This document shows positions 1-11,679 of a stretch of 64,000 nt of DNA, piece after piece. The stretch is from Henckelia pumila (Eukaryota > Streptophyta > Magnoliopsida > Lamiales > Gesneriaceae), in assembly GCF_033568475.1 (NCBI RefSeq), contig NC_133120.1:89608151-89672150 (forward strand). The letters run 5' to 3'. How positions within the stretch are numbered: position 1 is the stretch's first letter; each line of letters starts with the position of its first letter. The translations under genes and the position numbers were made by a program. The notes under the pieces were generated by a model, which saw only the letters and a list, made by a program, of their open reading frames with translations, was not told the DNA's origin and did not search any database.

Positions 1-1808
1 GGAAGTTTAAAAATTTTTCATGGAACGTTTCCATGGTATGGGTATCAACCGTTCATCGATTGAATTACGTGTGTGTAAAATTTAAATAACAATTAAATAA
101 ATTTTACCTCAAATCTCGCAACGAGATTAATGGACACCAACAGAACAATTCTGCTCTTGTTGTCTCTCCCTGGAACCGATGAACGCCTTCAATCAGGTCC
201 ACGAACAGAGGTTTAATCCCTCTGATAGATTGCACTAGAAAATCTATCAGAAGTTTTCTGCGAAGAGAATACACGAATTTGATTCGTTATTCCTTACTGC
301 GATTCAAAATCACAGACCGGAATTTCTCAGACAGAGAGGGAGGGGGGCGACGGCCAAGCTTGAGAGAGGGGCTAGGGTTTCGTTTTTTTTCTCTCAAAAT
401 TATGAGCTATCGTGTGTAATTTCTGTACTGAAATAACTTATTTATAATGCAGGCCACTAACACCTTAGGGCCCATTAATCATAAGCTGTGGCCCGACAAG
501 CAAAGCCCGCTCGTTCAGAAATTAATATAAAATTCATCGTGACTCCGATTGATGAAACGATTTCACCAATGTGCACAGAAACCATTTCTGCACGTTTTAA
601 AGTCAAAATAAATTTTCCTGAATCCGAATTCAGTGGTTTCCAAAAATGTCCATCCCTATGTCATTTTAGGAAATCCTACTCCCTTACTCTTATTTAAGAA
701 GTCCAACTCCTTAGTTCATTAAATTTAACTCTTTAAATTTAACTATCTCAACGGGGATTAAAACTCCATTACACTGTGTGACCCTCAATGGTTCAGGGAT
801 ACAGCTAGCCGTGGGCTCACAACTCCTTGTGACTCGGAACAACACTTTCCGACTTGCCCAACGAATCATGGTAAAGCGCCTAGCAACATCGCCCCATGAT
901 TCCCTAGGTATCACTGATAGTGCCTACAAGAACCAGTAGATTTTGGTTAGCGTACAGTACGGTCCCTTCATCCAAATATCCCGATCGAATCAACAACCAT
1001 TGGTATATCGAGAGTCGCTCAAGATTCGATAACTATGCAATGCATCTTGAAGATCAAATTAGTGACATCGCATGTGCTACTAAGAAACCATTTCTTAAAT
1101 CACATCAAGTACTCTGGCCAGAGATTTGTCACACTAATATCTCCTCAGATCGCATAGGATATCCACACTCGCAAGTATGTGGTGAATCCTTGACAACAAT
1201 GCATTGACTCCTATATGTGTCGTAACTGTACCCAATCTCGACACCTGATGACCCCCTCAGAGTCGGTAAACGAGTCAAAGCACAGTACTAGCATATAGAG
1301 TCTCCATGATGTTTCAAGTCGTAAGGACTAATGGTGTACAACCAAAACCGCGGACTTTATCCACTCGATAAGTGATAACCACTTGGAAAGTCCGGATAGG
1401 GTAGTTCGATTATTCATCCTATGAATATCCATTTGCATGCTTCGAACATCTCCATGTTCCCTACCAATGAAACGTGGTACTCCGCATCGCAAATGCTAGT
1501 CTCAAACTCGAGCGATCCTTATCCTTATTATCGGACGGCTCAATCGACTAGGAACGGTTTTAGAATATACAGTGACTATAAGATGTATTTCATGATAGAC
1601 ATCTCCATGTTCTACCACATCTTACATACACTATAGTATATTCAAGGTCTTTATCAAAACAACAATAGTATATCACAATATAACAATATGAAGTAATATA
1701 AAGTCATTGCCATAAAAGTGTAAATAATATTAAACAAAAGATTGTTTATACAAAGAGTCAACAAAGCCCATAGCCACACAGTTGGCTCACTGGGCACCCA
1801 CTCTTACA
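1..1808 (-). repeat. 3' LTR of copia A1 (truncated by window start)
   Basis: The segment repeats 7279-9081 almost base for base. The repeat begins 53 bases into the LTR, so the missing part lies just left of the window. Read on the minus strand the LTR begins TGTAAGAGTGGG; the full copy shows it ends CCAACA, giving the usual TG...CA borders. A 5-bp insertion near 1745 relative to the other copy is the only difference noticed. Small open frames inside are not genes. Confidence 0.95.
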
Positions 1809-1823
1809 ATCTCCCACTTGCCC
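1809..1823 (-). other. Polypurine tract of copia A1
   Basis: On the minus strand the purine-rich run GGGCAAGTGGGAGAT directly precedes the 3' LTR. This is the expected position of the plus-strand DNA primer. The same run precedes the 3' LTR of A2 at 14719-14732. Confidence 0.8.
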
Positions 1824-4501
1824 TATAGCCAACTAGTCATACTACGTAGACCCATTGCTTCGCGATGTTTGTCAAACAATGGTCCTGGCAAAGGCTTAGT
1901 AAGTGGATCAGCGATATTGTCTGCAGAGGCCACTCGTTCGACACTGATGTCTCCTCTTTCCACAATCTCCCGGATTATGTGGTATTTCCTCAGTACGTGT
2001 TTGGATCTTTGATGAGACCTTGGTTCCTTTGCTTGAGCAACGGCACCCGTGTTGTCGCAGTACACCGGGACTGGACCAACAAATTCAGGAATGACGCCCA
2101 ACTCTTGGACGAAATTCCTCATCCAAACGGCCTCTTTAGCAGCAGCTGATGCTGCAATGTATTCAGCCTCAGTGGTGGAATCCGCTGTGGTGTCCTGCTT
2201 GGAACTCTTCCAAGAGACAGCACCGCCATTGAGCATGAACACAAATCCAGAGGTTGACTTCGAGTCATCCACATCACTTTGGAAGCTAGAGTCGGTATAG
2301 CCTTCCAGTTTGAGTTCTCGTCCTCCATAAACCATGAACATATTCTTAGTCCTTCGCAAGTACTTAAGAATGTCCTTCACGGCTTTCCAATGCATCTGAC
2401 CAGGATTAGACTGATATCTGCTCGTGACACTCAGAGCAAATGCTACATCCGGTCTGGTAGATATCATCCCATACATGATACTACCTATAGCTGACGCATA
2501 TGGTACATGTGTCATATTCTCTATCTCTGCATCAGTCTTGGGACACATAGACTTGGATAGAGAAACTCCATGACACATGGGTAGATGTCCTCTCTTGGAC
2601 CCATCCATTGAAAACCGTTTCAATATGGTATCGATGTAGGTTGATTGAGTGAGTCCTATCATTCTCTTAGATCTATCCCTATAGATCTGTATCCCAAGAA
2701 TGTAGGATGCCTCACCCAAATCCTTCATCGAAAATCTACCTGATAACCATATCTTTGTTGACTGCAACATCCCTACATCATTCCCAATGAGTAGGATGTC
2801 ATCAACATAAAGTACTAAGAATGTCACCGCATCCTTAACTACTTTCTTGTACACGCAAGGTTCCTCCGGGTTCTTGATGAAACCAAAGTCTTTAATTGTT
2901 TCATCAAATTTCTGGTTCCAACTTCTTGATGCTTGTTTTAGACCATAAATTGATCTCTGAAGATTGCATACCTTATGCTCGCTTCCCATGGATGTGTACC
3001 CCTCAGGCTGCTTCATATAGATTTCTTCCTTAATGTCTCCATTAAGAAAAGCAGTCTTCACATCCATTTGCCATATCTCATAGTCATACCATGCAGCTAT
3101 GGCAATAAGGATTCTTATGGACTTGAACATTGCAACTGGTGAAAAGGTTTCGTCATAGTCAACTCCTTGCCTTTGAGTATAACCTTTAGCCACCAATCGC
3201 GCCTTGTAGGTCAATACCTTACCATCAGGCCCAAGCTTTCTTTTGTAGATCCATTTACACCCTATTGGAACAATTCCATCGGGAGGATCCACTAAAGACC
3301 AGACTTGGTTAGTATGCATCGAATCCAATTCTGATTGCATAGCTTCAAGCCATAAATTCGAATCCGCATCAGAAATTGCTTCCTTGAAGCTTCTTGGATC
3401 ACATCCAATGTTGGGTTCATCTTGACCCTCTTCAAGAAGAAGACCATATCGAACTGGAGGTCTAGAAGTCCTCTCGGATCTTCTAGGTGCAGGCGTGTCC
3501 AGCAATGGTTCCTGAGGTGTGGGATCGTTATTTTGTATTTCGGGTTCTTCTCGAACTTCTTCGAGTTCCATCATCTCGCCTTTCTTATCCAATAAGAACT
3601 CCTTCTCCAAGAAGGTGGCATTCCGTGAAACAAACACCTTTGTTTCAGCAGGATAATAGAAATAATATCCGATTGAATTCTTCGGATACCCCACAAAATA
3701 ACACAAGCTGGATCGACTATCCAACTTATCTCCCACTGTCCGCTTCACGTAAGCAGGACATCCCCAAATCCTCAAGTATGAATACTTAGGAGCTTTGCCA
3801 TTCCATAACTCGTATGGTGTTTTGTCCACTGCTTTAGTGTGGACGTTATTCAACAACAATACCGCCGTTTCAAGCGCATAGCCCCAAAACGAAGGTGGAA
3901 GCTCAGTGAAGCTCATCATGGATCGAACCATGTCCAACAAAGTTCGATTACGACGCTCCGATACACCATTAAGCTGTGGTGTCATAGGAGGAGTCCACTG
4001 AGAGAGAATCCCATTCTCTTTTAGATAGTCCAAAAACTCGGTACTCAAGTATTCTCCACCTCGATCCGATCGAAGTGCTTTAATACTTTTACCTAGCTTG
4101 TTTTCTACTTCAGCCTTGAATTCTTTGAACTTTTCAAATGCTTCAGACTTATATTTCATTAAATATAAATACCCATACCTAGAATAATCATCAGTAAAGG
4201 TAATGAAGTAGGTGTGGCCATGTTGAGTCCCTACTCTAAATGGACCACAAACATCTGTATGGATCAAATCCAACAGATTTTGACTACGTTCAGGCTTCCC
4301 CTTAAAAGGAGATTTAGTCATTTTCCCTTTTAGGCAGGATTCACAAGTATGTAGAGAGTTAATATCAGACATATCAAACATGCCCTCTCCCACTAGCTTG
4401 TTCATCCTCCTTGAGGAAATATGACCTAGTCTAGCGTGCCAAAGGTTTGCCGGGTTTTGACTATCGATTTTTCCTTTTGTTTGTTGTCGCCGGTTTGTCA
4501 A
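1823..4501 (-). pseudogene. Copia A1 pol: integrase, reverse transcriptase, RNase H
   Basis: The frame encodes 892 residues. Near the N terminus is the integrase zinc region (WHARLGHI followed by CESC), then the catalytic core with DLIHTD, FTDDYSR and the acidic residue in GVSERRNRT. Reverse transcriptase follows, with QMDVKTAFLNG, YGLKQASRSW and the active site YVDDILLIGND. RNase H closes the protein with YTDSSF, STTEAEY and VYCDNTGA. The stop lies next to the polypurine tract. A single extra T in the run 4468-4472 (four in A2 at 12070-12073) breaks the join to the protease frame upstream, so it cannot be translated as one polyprotein without correction or frameshifting. It looks about 97-98% similar by eye to the A2 protein. 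Confidence 0.93.
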
Positions 4502-5012
4502 TACAATTTACTGGAACGTCTTTTAGTTTTAGATTGTATAGATCGTTTTCAAGTTGTCCATTTCCAATTAAACATTCATTCTTGTAAATATTGCAAATCC
4601 CATTCACAAAATTACAAGAATAACCATCTCTATCAAGCATAGAAATAATGTTTTTAATTAAATCTGGCACAAATAAAACATCTCTTAACAATAATTTAAA
4701 ACCGTTCTGCAAAATATAAATATTTCCCATAGCTATGGATTTAACTCTGGAACCATTCCCGAGCCTTGACTGGGTCTCACCCATCCTTAGCCTATTACTT
4801 CTTATCATCATTTGCAACTCATTGCAAATATGAGATCTACATCTGGTATCCAATACCCAAGAAGTAGTATTAAAAATATTTATTTTAATGTATAACATAC
4901 CCTTTGCAGTTCGCAACTGCTCGAGGTATTCCTTGCAGTTACGTTTCCAATAACCGGGTTTCTTGCAGTGATGGCAAACTTGTTTAGACTTGTCCAATTT
5001 TGTATGTAACAT
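4461..5012 (-). pseudogene. Copia A1 gag zinc knuckle and protease remnant
   Basis: This 183-residue frame starts just after the gag deletion junction. It carries a zinc knuckle of the form CX2CX4HX4C with the histidine changed to tyrosine (CHHCKKPGYWKRNC). It then runs into a copia-type aspartic protease with WVLDTRCRSHIC, where the usual D-T/S-G active site reads D-T-R. It overlaps the downstream pol frame through a 1-base frameshift. Compared with A2 it also lacks residues near ISMLDRD and in GNIYILQ. Upstream on the minus strand only the first part of gag remains, with an extra 20-bp deletion between short AACT repeats at about 5048. Confidence 0.85.
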
Positions 5013-6630
5013 TTTGCCTTGAGATCATGGTCCAACCATTTCTCTAGTTACATCAGCCGGGGCTGTTTTCGGAGAAGCCTTTTCTAACACTTAGAAAATC
5101 TTTTCCGAACTTAGGACAATCTTAACTTATGGAATCATTCTGTGTTTGTTTGCGCCAATAAGTTTGTTTTGTTGGAGAACAGAAACATGTGGATTACTGA
5201 GAAAAACAGACAATTATCGATGATTGTTTAAATAATTTACTAAGACATAAAATTGGCGAATTTTATTTTATGAATCTCACTCCCACTATTTTAACGATTT
5301 CACCACCCTCTAGTGAAAACGGGAAACTTTTTCCTTAGTGAGAACATGGAGTCCAATTGACAAACTTATGGTCCCGAATAATATCAGCCAACCATAATTC
5401 TCAAAAGGTAGAGCCCAATTGCTTCCAAAGCAACCCCCATGTATTTACCTCATGTCCAATAAGGGCCCAATAATATGACGCCGTTTAAAGTGACATGTCA
5501 AGATGACCCATCAATATTAAGTTGTGATGGACGGTCGCCATGTGGATCCCCCAATAATATGAGCCGATCCCATGGGAGTTCCACCCAACTTACAACATTT
5601 GTCGATCCAATGTACAGCTTTCCGACGGACGGGCCCCCCCAATAATATGAGCCGGACCGTATCCGCGGGTAGCATCACATACATTGACCGTTGATGGAAG
5701 GTAGGAACATTTAAACAATATTTAAATTTCCTTTATTTATCTTGATATAAATTTTAAATCATATTTAAAATGAGGGATTTTATTTATAAAAATATTTGTC
5801 TCATCATATTTAATTTATTGCATGCATTGCCGGATTCACGCAATTTATGTCTAAACATGCATACAATCATAATATCACATATTATATAGGATGATCGATT
5901 CCATTTCTAATTGACCCGTGGTTGCCAATCACGGGTCTTAGTCCAATCCTAGGTAATATGCAGTATGCAAATGCAATCCTATTACATATGCTTCCAATTT
6001 ACATTTCTTCAGTCTTCATTGTCTGCTGGACCCACCATCTTCAAATCTTGATCTCCCACTAAATCTAATGTATTTACAATTAAATAACAATGACAAGTAG
6101 GGGATACATTTTTAGGGGGTGGGAACGGGCTATAAACCAAGCCCACTTTTATTACATATGACATTCATATCGGGCCATAAACCAGGCCCATTAATAAAAC
6201 CAACAACAATAAAGACAAAATGTAAATTCCTAACATACACCTACAAAATTGGTCATGGCAATCGATCATCCTTATCCAATAACATTTAATTCAAAATTAA
6301 TTTATTGGATAACATGCTGTGGCAATTCAAATTTAAACAAGATAAAATCATATTTTATATATAAAATCACATTTCACATATAAAATCATATTTTATCTCC
6401 ATATCAAATAAAATCATATTTTATCTATAAAATCCAATTTTACAAATAAAATCATATTTTATCTAATATATCATAAGATCATATCTTATCATCAATTGTA
6501 CCAAAATAATTGATTTCAAAATTCAATTTACGGATAAAATATTAAAATTTTCCAAAAATTCAAATTTATCCAAAATCAATTTTAAAATTTACGGACTCGA
6601 ACAATTCGATCCGAAATCTCGTGAACCAAT
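5013..6630 (-). other. Copia A1 non-coding leader, distal part, with gag N-terminal debris
   Basis: About 5013-5200 is degraded start of gag. Beyond it no credible reading frame is seen. The segment holds three spaced copies of an AATAATATGA(G)CC motif near 5469, 5551 and 5640, each followed by a G/C-rich word. It also holds a run of about ten TAAAATCATATTTTAT-like words between 6340 and 6480. All of these are mirrored in A2 at 10060-10190 and 10860-11045, so they belong to the element and predate the two insertions. Confidence 0.75.
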
Positions 6631-6699
6631 CAAAAACAATTTTTGACCGGACCAAAAATAAAATTTTTAAATATTAAAATTAATAAAAAATTAAAAATT

Positions 6700-7106
6700 A
6701 ATTTTTCCCGCGGGCCACCCGGGACACTCCCGGGTCGGCCCGCACCCGGGGCGCGGGCCGGGGGCAGCCCGGCTGCCCCCTTAGGGCAGCGCCTGGCGCC
6801 GCCCCTGGGCGGCGCCGTGCGCTGCCCTGGGCGGCGCCGAGCGCCGCCCTGCGCAGCGCCCAGCGCTGCGCTGGGCAGCGCCGAGCGCCGCCCCTGGGCA
6901 GCGCCGAGCGCTGCCCTGCGCAGCGCCCAGCGCTGCGCTGGGCAGCGCACAGCGCTGCCCTGGGCGGCGCCGTGCGCCGCCCTGGGCGGCGACGGTCGCC
7001 GCCTTGGGCGGCGCTGTGCGCCCCCTTTGGGCGGCGCCGTGCGCCGCCCGGGGCAGCAACAATTGCTGCCCCACCGGGCAGCGATCCAATCGCTGCCCGG
7101 GTTTTG
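6700..7106 (-). repeat. GC-rich short tandem/inverted repeat array in A1 leader
   Basis: Roughly 400 bases of nearly pure G/C are built from variants of GGCAGCGC, GGCGGCGCC and CGCCGCCC. The blocks are short palindromes, so the transcript could fold strongly. The rest of the window is very AT-rich. The array lies between the primer site and gag. The matching array in A2 (about 9580-9815) is only about half as long. The proline/alanine-rich open frames across it arise from the repeat composition and are not genes. Confidence 0.9.
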
Positions 7107-7210
7107 CCCCGAAAAAAATTTTTTTTTATTAAAAATATTTATTTTGTTTCATAAACCGAGACTCAAAAATTTTGTACAATTGATTATTCAATCGATTGAT
7201 CTGAGCAACC

Positions 7211-7224
7211 TGGCTCTGATACCA
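7211..7224 (-). other. Primer-binding site of copia A1
   Basis: On the minus strand TGGTATCAGAGCC follows the 5' LTR end after one base. It is complementary to the 3' end of plant initiator-Met tRNA, the standard primer of plant copia elements. Confidence 0.92.
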
Positions 7225-7225
7225 T

Positions 7226-9081
7226 TGTTGGAAAACTGGCGAGTTCCCAGACCAATTACGATTGATACCCGGTGCAGCGGAAGTTTAAAAATTTTTCATG
7301 GAACGTTTCCATGGTATGGGTATCAACCGTTCATCGATTGAATTACGTGTGTGTAAAATTTAAATAACAATTAAATAAATTTTACCTCAAATCTCGCAAC
7401 GAGATTAATGGACACCAACAGAACAATTCTGCTCTTGTTGTCTCTCCCTGGAACCGATGAACGCCTTCAATCAGGTCCACGAACAGAGGTTTAATCCCTC
7501 TGATAGATTGCACTAGAAAATCTATCAGAAGTTTTCTGCGAAGAGAATACACGAATTTGATTCGTTATTCCTTACTGCGATTCAAAATCACAGACCGGAA
7601 TTTCTCAGACAGAGAGGGAGGGGGGCGACGGCCAAGCTTGAGAGAGGGGCTAGGGTTTCGTTTTTTTTCTCTCAAAATTATGAGCTATCGTGTGTAATTT
7701 CTGTACTGAAATAACTTATTTATAATGCAGGCCACTAACACCTTAGGGCCCATTAATCATAAGCTGTGGCCCGACAAGCAAAGCCCGCTCGTTCAGAAAT
7801 TAATATAAAATTCATCGTGACTCCGATTGATGAAACGATTTCACCAATGTGCACAGAAACCATTTCTGCACGTTTTAAAGTCAAAATAAATTTTCCTGAA
7901 TCCGAATTCAGTGGTTTCCAAAAATGTCCATCCCTATGTCATTTTAGGAAATCCTACTCCCTTACTCTTATTTAAGAAGTCCAACTCCTTAGTTCATTAA
8001 ATTTAACTCTTTAAATTTAACTATCTCAACGGGGATTAAAACTCCATTACACTGTGTGACCCTCAATGGTTCAGGGATACAGCTAGCCGTGGGCTCACAA
8101 CTCCTTGTGACTCGGAACAACACTTTCCGACTTGCCCAACGAATCATGGTAAAGCGCCTAGCAACATCGCCCCATGATTCCCTAGGTATCACTGATAGTG
8201 CCTACAAGAACCAGTAGATTTTGGTTAGCGTACAGTACGGTCCCTTCATCCAAATATCCCGATCGAATCAACAACCATTGGTATATCGAGAGTCGCTCAA
8301 GATTCGATAACTATGCAATGCATCTTGAAGATCAAATTAGTGACATCGCATGTGCTACTAAGAAACCATTTCTTAAATCACATCAAGTACTCTGGCCAGA
8401 GATTTGTCACACTAATATCTCCTCAGATCGCATAGGATATCCACACTCGCAAGTATGTGGTGAATCCTTGACAACAATGCATTGACTCCTATATGTGTCG
8501 TAACTGTACCCAATCTCGACACCTGATGACCCCCTCAGAGTCGGTAAACGAGTCAAAGCACAGTACTAGCATATAGAGTCTCCATGATGTTTCAAGTCGT
8601 AAGGACTAATGGTGTACAACCAAAACCGCGGACTTTATCCACTCGATAAGTGATAACCACTTGGAAAGTCCGGATAGGGTAGTTCGATTATTCATCCTAT
8701 GAATATCCATTTGCATGCTTCGAACATCTCCATGTTCCCTACCAATGAAACGTGGTACTCCGCATCGCAAATGCTAGTCTCAAACTCGAGCGATCCTTAT
8801 CCTTATTATCGGACGGCTCAATCGACTAGGAACGGTTTTAGAATATACAGTGACTATAAGATGTATTTCATGATAGACATCTCCATGTTCTACCACATCT
8901 TACATACACTATAGTATATTCAAGGTCTTTATCAAAACAACAATAGTATATCACAATATAACAATATGAAGTAATATAAAGTCATTGCCATAAAAGTGTA
9001 AATAATATTAAACAAAAGATTGTCAAAGAGTCAACAAAGCCCATAGCCACACAGTTGGCTCACTGGGCACCCACTCTTACA
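7226..9081 (-). repeat. 5' LTR of copia A1 (complete, about 1856 bp)
   Basis: The complete LTR is bounded by TG and CA on the minus strand. It matches 1-1808 except for a 5-bp deletion near 9023. Its right end abuts AAATTCCGG, the interior of the A2 LTR, which marks the insertion site. AAATT at 9082-9086 is the predicted target duplication, with its partner just left of the window. Confidence 0.95.
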
Positions 9082-9462
9082 AAATTCCGGTCTGTGATTT
9101 TGAATTGCAGTCTGGAATAGCGAATCAAATTCGTTTATTCTCTTCGCAGAAAACTTCTGATAGATTTTCTAGTGCAATCTATCAGAGGGATTAAACCTCC
9201 ATTCGTGGACCTGATTGAAGGACAGAATATTCATCAGTTCCAGGGAGATACAAGAAGCGCAGAGAAATCTGTGTGGTGTCCAATAATCTCGCTTCGAGAT
9301 TGAAGGTAAAATTTAATAATAGTTATTTAATTTTACACACACTTATAATTTAATCGTTAAACGGTTGATACCCACACTATGGAATTGTTCCATAATAAAA
9401 TTTTTAAACTTCCGCTGCACCGGGTATCAATCGTGATTGATCTGAACGCCAGTTTTCCAACA
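9082..9462 (+). repeat. 5' LTR remnant of copia A2
   Basis: It aligns to the last 381 bases of the 3' LTR at 16217-16597 and ends in TTTTCCAACA. The left side is interrupted by the A1 insertion at 9081/9082. Differences such as CCGCTGCACC against TTGCTGCACC suggest modest age or methylation-driven C-to-T change. Confidence 0.93.
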
Positions 9463-9463
9463 G

Positions 9464-9476
9464 TGGTATCAGAGCC
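9464..9476 (+). other. Primer-binding site of copia A2
   Basis: TGGTATCAGAGCC begins two bases after the LTR end. It is complementary to initiator-Met tRNA and identical in type to the A1 site. Confidence 0.92.
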
Positions 9477-9579
9477 AGGTTGCTCAGATCAAACGATTAA
9501 ATTAATCGATTGTACAAAAATTTTTGAGTCTTGGTTTTTTAAAACAAAATAAATATCTTAAATAAAAAAAAAAAAAAAT

Positions 9580-9815
9580 TCGGGCAAAACCCGGGCAGCG
9601 ATTGGATCGCTGCCCGGTGGGGCAGCGACGGTCGCTGCCCCGGGCGGCGCACGGCGCCGCCCAAAGGGGGCGCACAGCGCCGCCCACGGCGGCGCACGTC
9701 GCCGCCCAAGGGCGGCGCTCAGCGCCGCCAGGGCAGCGATTGTCGCTGCCCTAAACGGGCTGCCCCGGCCCGCGCCCACGGGTGCGGGCCGGCCCGGGAG
9801 TGTCCCGGGCGGCCC
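9580..9815 (+). repeat. GC-rich repeat array in A2 leader
   Basis: This is the shorter counterpart of the A1 array, made of GGCAGCGA, GGCGGCGC and GCCGCCC blocks in palindromic arrangement. It is followed by an AT-rich leader to about 11280 with TAAAATATGATTTTAT repeats (10060-10190) and three CATATTATTGGG motifs (about 10865, 10954, 11038). Confidence 0.88.
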
Positions 9816-11299
9816 ACGGGAAAAATTATTTTTTATTTAAATTAATTTTAATGTGTTAAAATTTTATTTTTGGTCCGGTCAAAAATTGTTTTTGATTGGT
9901 TCACGAGGCATCGGATCGAATTGTTCGAGTCCGAAAATTTTAAAATTGATTTTTGGATAAATTTGAATTTTTGGAAAATTTTAATATTTTATCCTTAAAT
10001 TGAATTTTGAAATCAATTATTTTTGGTACAATTGATGATAAGATTTGATCTTATGTATATATTAAGTAAAATATGATTTTATCTATAAAATTAGATTCTG
10101 TAGATAAAATATGATTTTATTTAATAAAAGGTAAAATATGATTTTATATGTAAAATATGATTTTATATATAAAATATGATTTTATCCTGTTTAAATTTAA
10201 ATTGCCATATGCATGATATCCAATAAATTAATTTTGAATTAAATGTTATTGGATAAGGATGATCGATTGCCATGACCAATTTTGTAGGTGTATGTTAGAA
10301 ATTTACATTTGTTTTATTGTTGTTGGTTTTATTAATGGGCCTGGTTTATGGCCCAATATGAATGTCATATGTAATAAAAGTGGGCTTGGTTTATGGCCCG
10401 TTCCCACCCCTAAAATGTATCCCCTACTTGTCATTGCTATTTATTGTAAATACATTAGATTTAGTGGGAGATCAAGATTTGAAGATGGTGGGCCCAGCAG
10501 ACAATAAAGACGAAGAAATGTAAATTGGAAGCTAATGTAATAGGATTGCATTGCATACTGCATATTACCTAGGATTGGACTAAGACTCGTGATTGGCAAC
10601 CACGAGTCAATTAAAAATGGAATCGATCATCCTATATATAATATATGATTGTATGCATGTTTTAGACATAATTGTATGAATCCGGCAAGCATACAATAAA
10701 TTGAAAAATGATGAGACAAATTTTCATAATTAAAAATCCCTCATTTTAAATATGATTTAAAATTGATATCAAGATAAATAAAGGAAATTTAAATTTGTTT
10801 AAATGTTCCTACCTTCCATCAACGGTCAATGTATGTGATGCTACCCGCGGATACGGTCCGGCTCATATTATTGGGGGGGCCCGTCCATCGGAAAGCTGTA
10901 CATTGGATCGACACATGTTGTAAGTTGGGTGGAACTCCCATGGGATCGGCTCATATTATTGGGGGATCCACATGGTGACCGTCCATCACAACTTAATATT
11001 GATGGGTCATCTTGACATGTCACTATAAACGGCGTCATATTATTGGGCCCTTATTGGACATGAGGTAAATACATGGGGGTTGATTTGGAAGCAATTGGGC
11101 TCTACCTTTTGAGAATTATGGTTGGCTGATATTATTCGGGACCATAAGTTTGTCAATTGGACTCCATGTTCTCACTAAGGAAAAAGTTTCCCGTTTTCAC
11201 TAGAGGGTAGTGAAATCGTTAAAATAGTGGGAGTGAGATTCATAAAATTAAATTCGCCTATTTTATGTCTTAGTAAATTGCTTAAACAATCATCGATAA

Positions 11300-11640
11300 T
11301 TGTCTGTTTCATCTCAGTAATCCACATGTTTCTATTCTCCAACAAAACAAATTTACTGGCGCAAACAATACAGAATGATTCCATAAGTTAAGATTGTCCT
11401 AAGTTCGGAAAAGATTTTCTAAAGTGTTAGAAAAGGCTTCTCCGAAAACAGCCCCGGCTGATGTAACTGCCGAAAGGTTGGCCGAACTAGAGAAATGGTT
11501 GGACCATGATCTCAAGGCCAAATGTTACATGCAAAATTGGACAAGTCTAAACAAGTTTGCCATCACTGCAAGAAACCCGGTCATTAGAAACGTAACTGCA
11601 AGGAATACCTCAAGCAGTTGCAAACTGCAAAGGGTATGTT
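11300..11640 (+). pseudogene. Copia A2 gag: N terminus fused to zinc knuckle by internal deletion
   Basis: A broken gag can be followed from about 11335. One frame reads LQQNKFTGANNTE, a stop, FHKLRLS, a second stop, then KTAPADVTAERLAELEKW and DHDLKAKCYM, which is the start of a plant copia gag. The sequence then jumps directly to KLDKSKQVCHHCKKPGH in another frame, so the whole central gag is missing. The tryptophan codon after that histidine is a TAG stop. A1 has the same junction, so the deletion was present before both copies inserted. Gag normally forms the particle that packages the RNA; this copy cannot make it. Confidence 0.8.
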
Positions 11641-11679
11641 TTACATTAAAATGTTTTTCTTAATACTACTTCTTGGGTA

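Larger units (their letters stand above)
1..9081 (-). mobile_element. Ty1/copia retrotransposon A1, gag-deleted, 5' end of right LTR intact
   Basis: This is a minus-strand LTR element with, from right to left, 5' LTR (7226-9081), primer site, long leader, gag/protease remnant, pol, polypurine tract and 3' LTR (1-1808, cut by the window edge). The domain order protease-integrase-RT-RNase H defines Ty1/copia. The visible LTRs match at a constant offset of 7,278 bases and differ by one 5-bp indel, so the insertion is recent. The right flank (9082 on) is the interior of the LTR of the related plus-strand element A2, so A1 is nested in A2. Most of gag is missing and pol has a 1-base frameshift, so this copy is non-autonomous. 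The lineage within copia was not resolved. Confidence 0.93.

Noticed and set aside
488..1636. Four small frames repeated at 7766-8914
   Set aside because: They recur because they are inside the two LTR copies; the mirrored LTR at 14733-16597 breaks or alters some of them, as expected for non-coding DNA.
6643..7341. Ala/Pro/Arg-rich open frames on both strands
   Set aside because: They are produced by the GC-rich repeat array in all frames, have no family resemblance and differ in length between A1 and A2.
9464..9476. tRNA gene fragments at the TGGTATCAGAGC sites
   Set aside because: Each site adjoins an LTR and is only the tRNA-complementary primer site; no cloverleaf is present.
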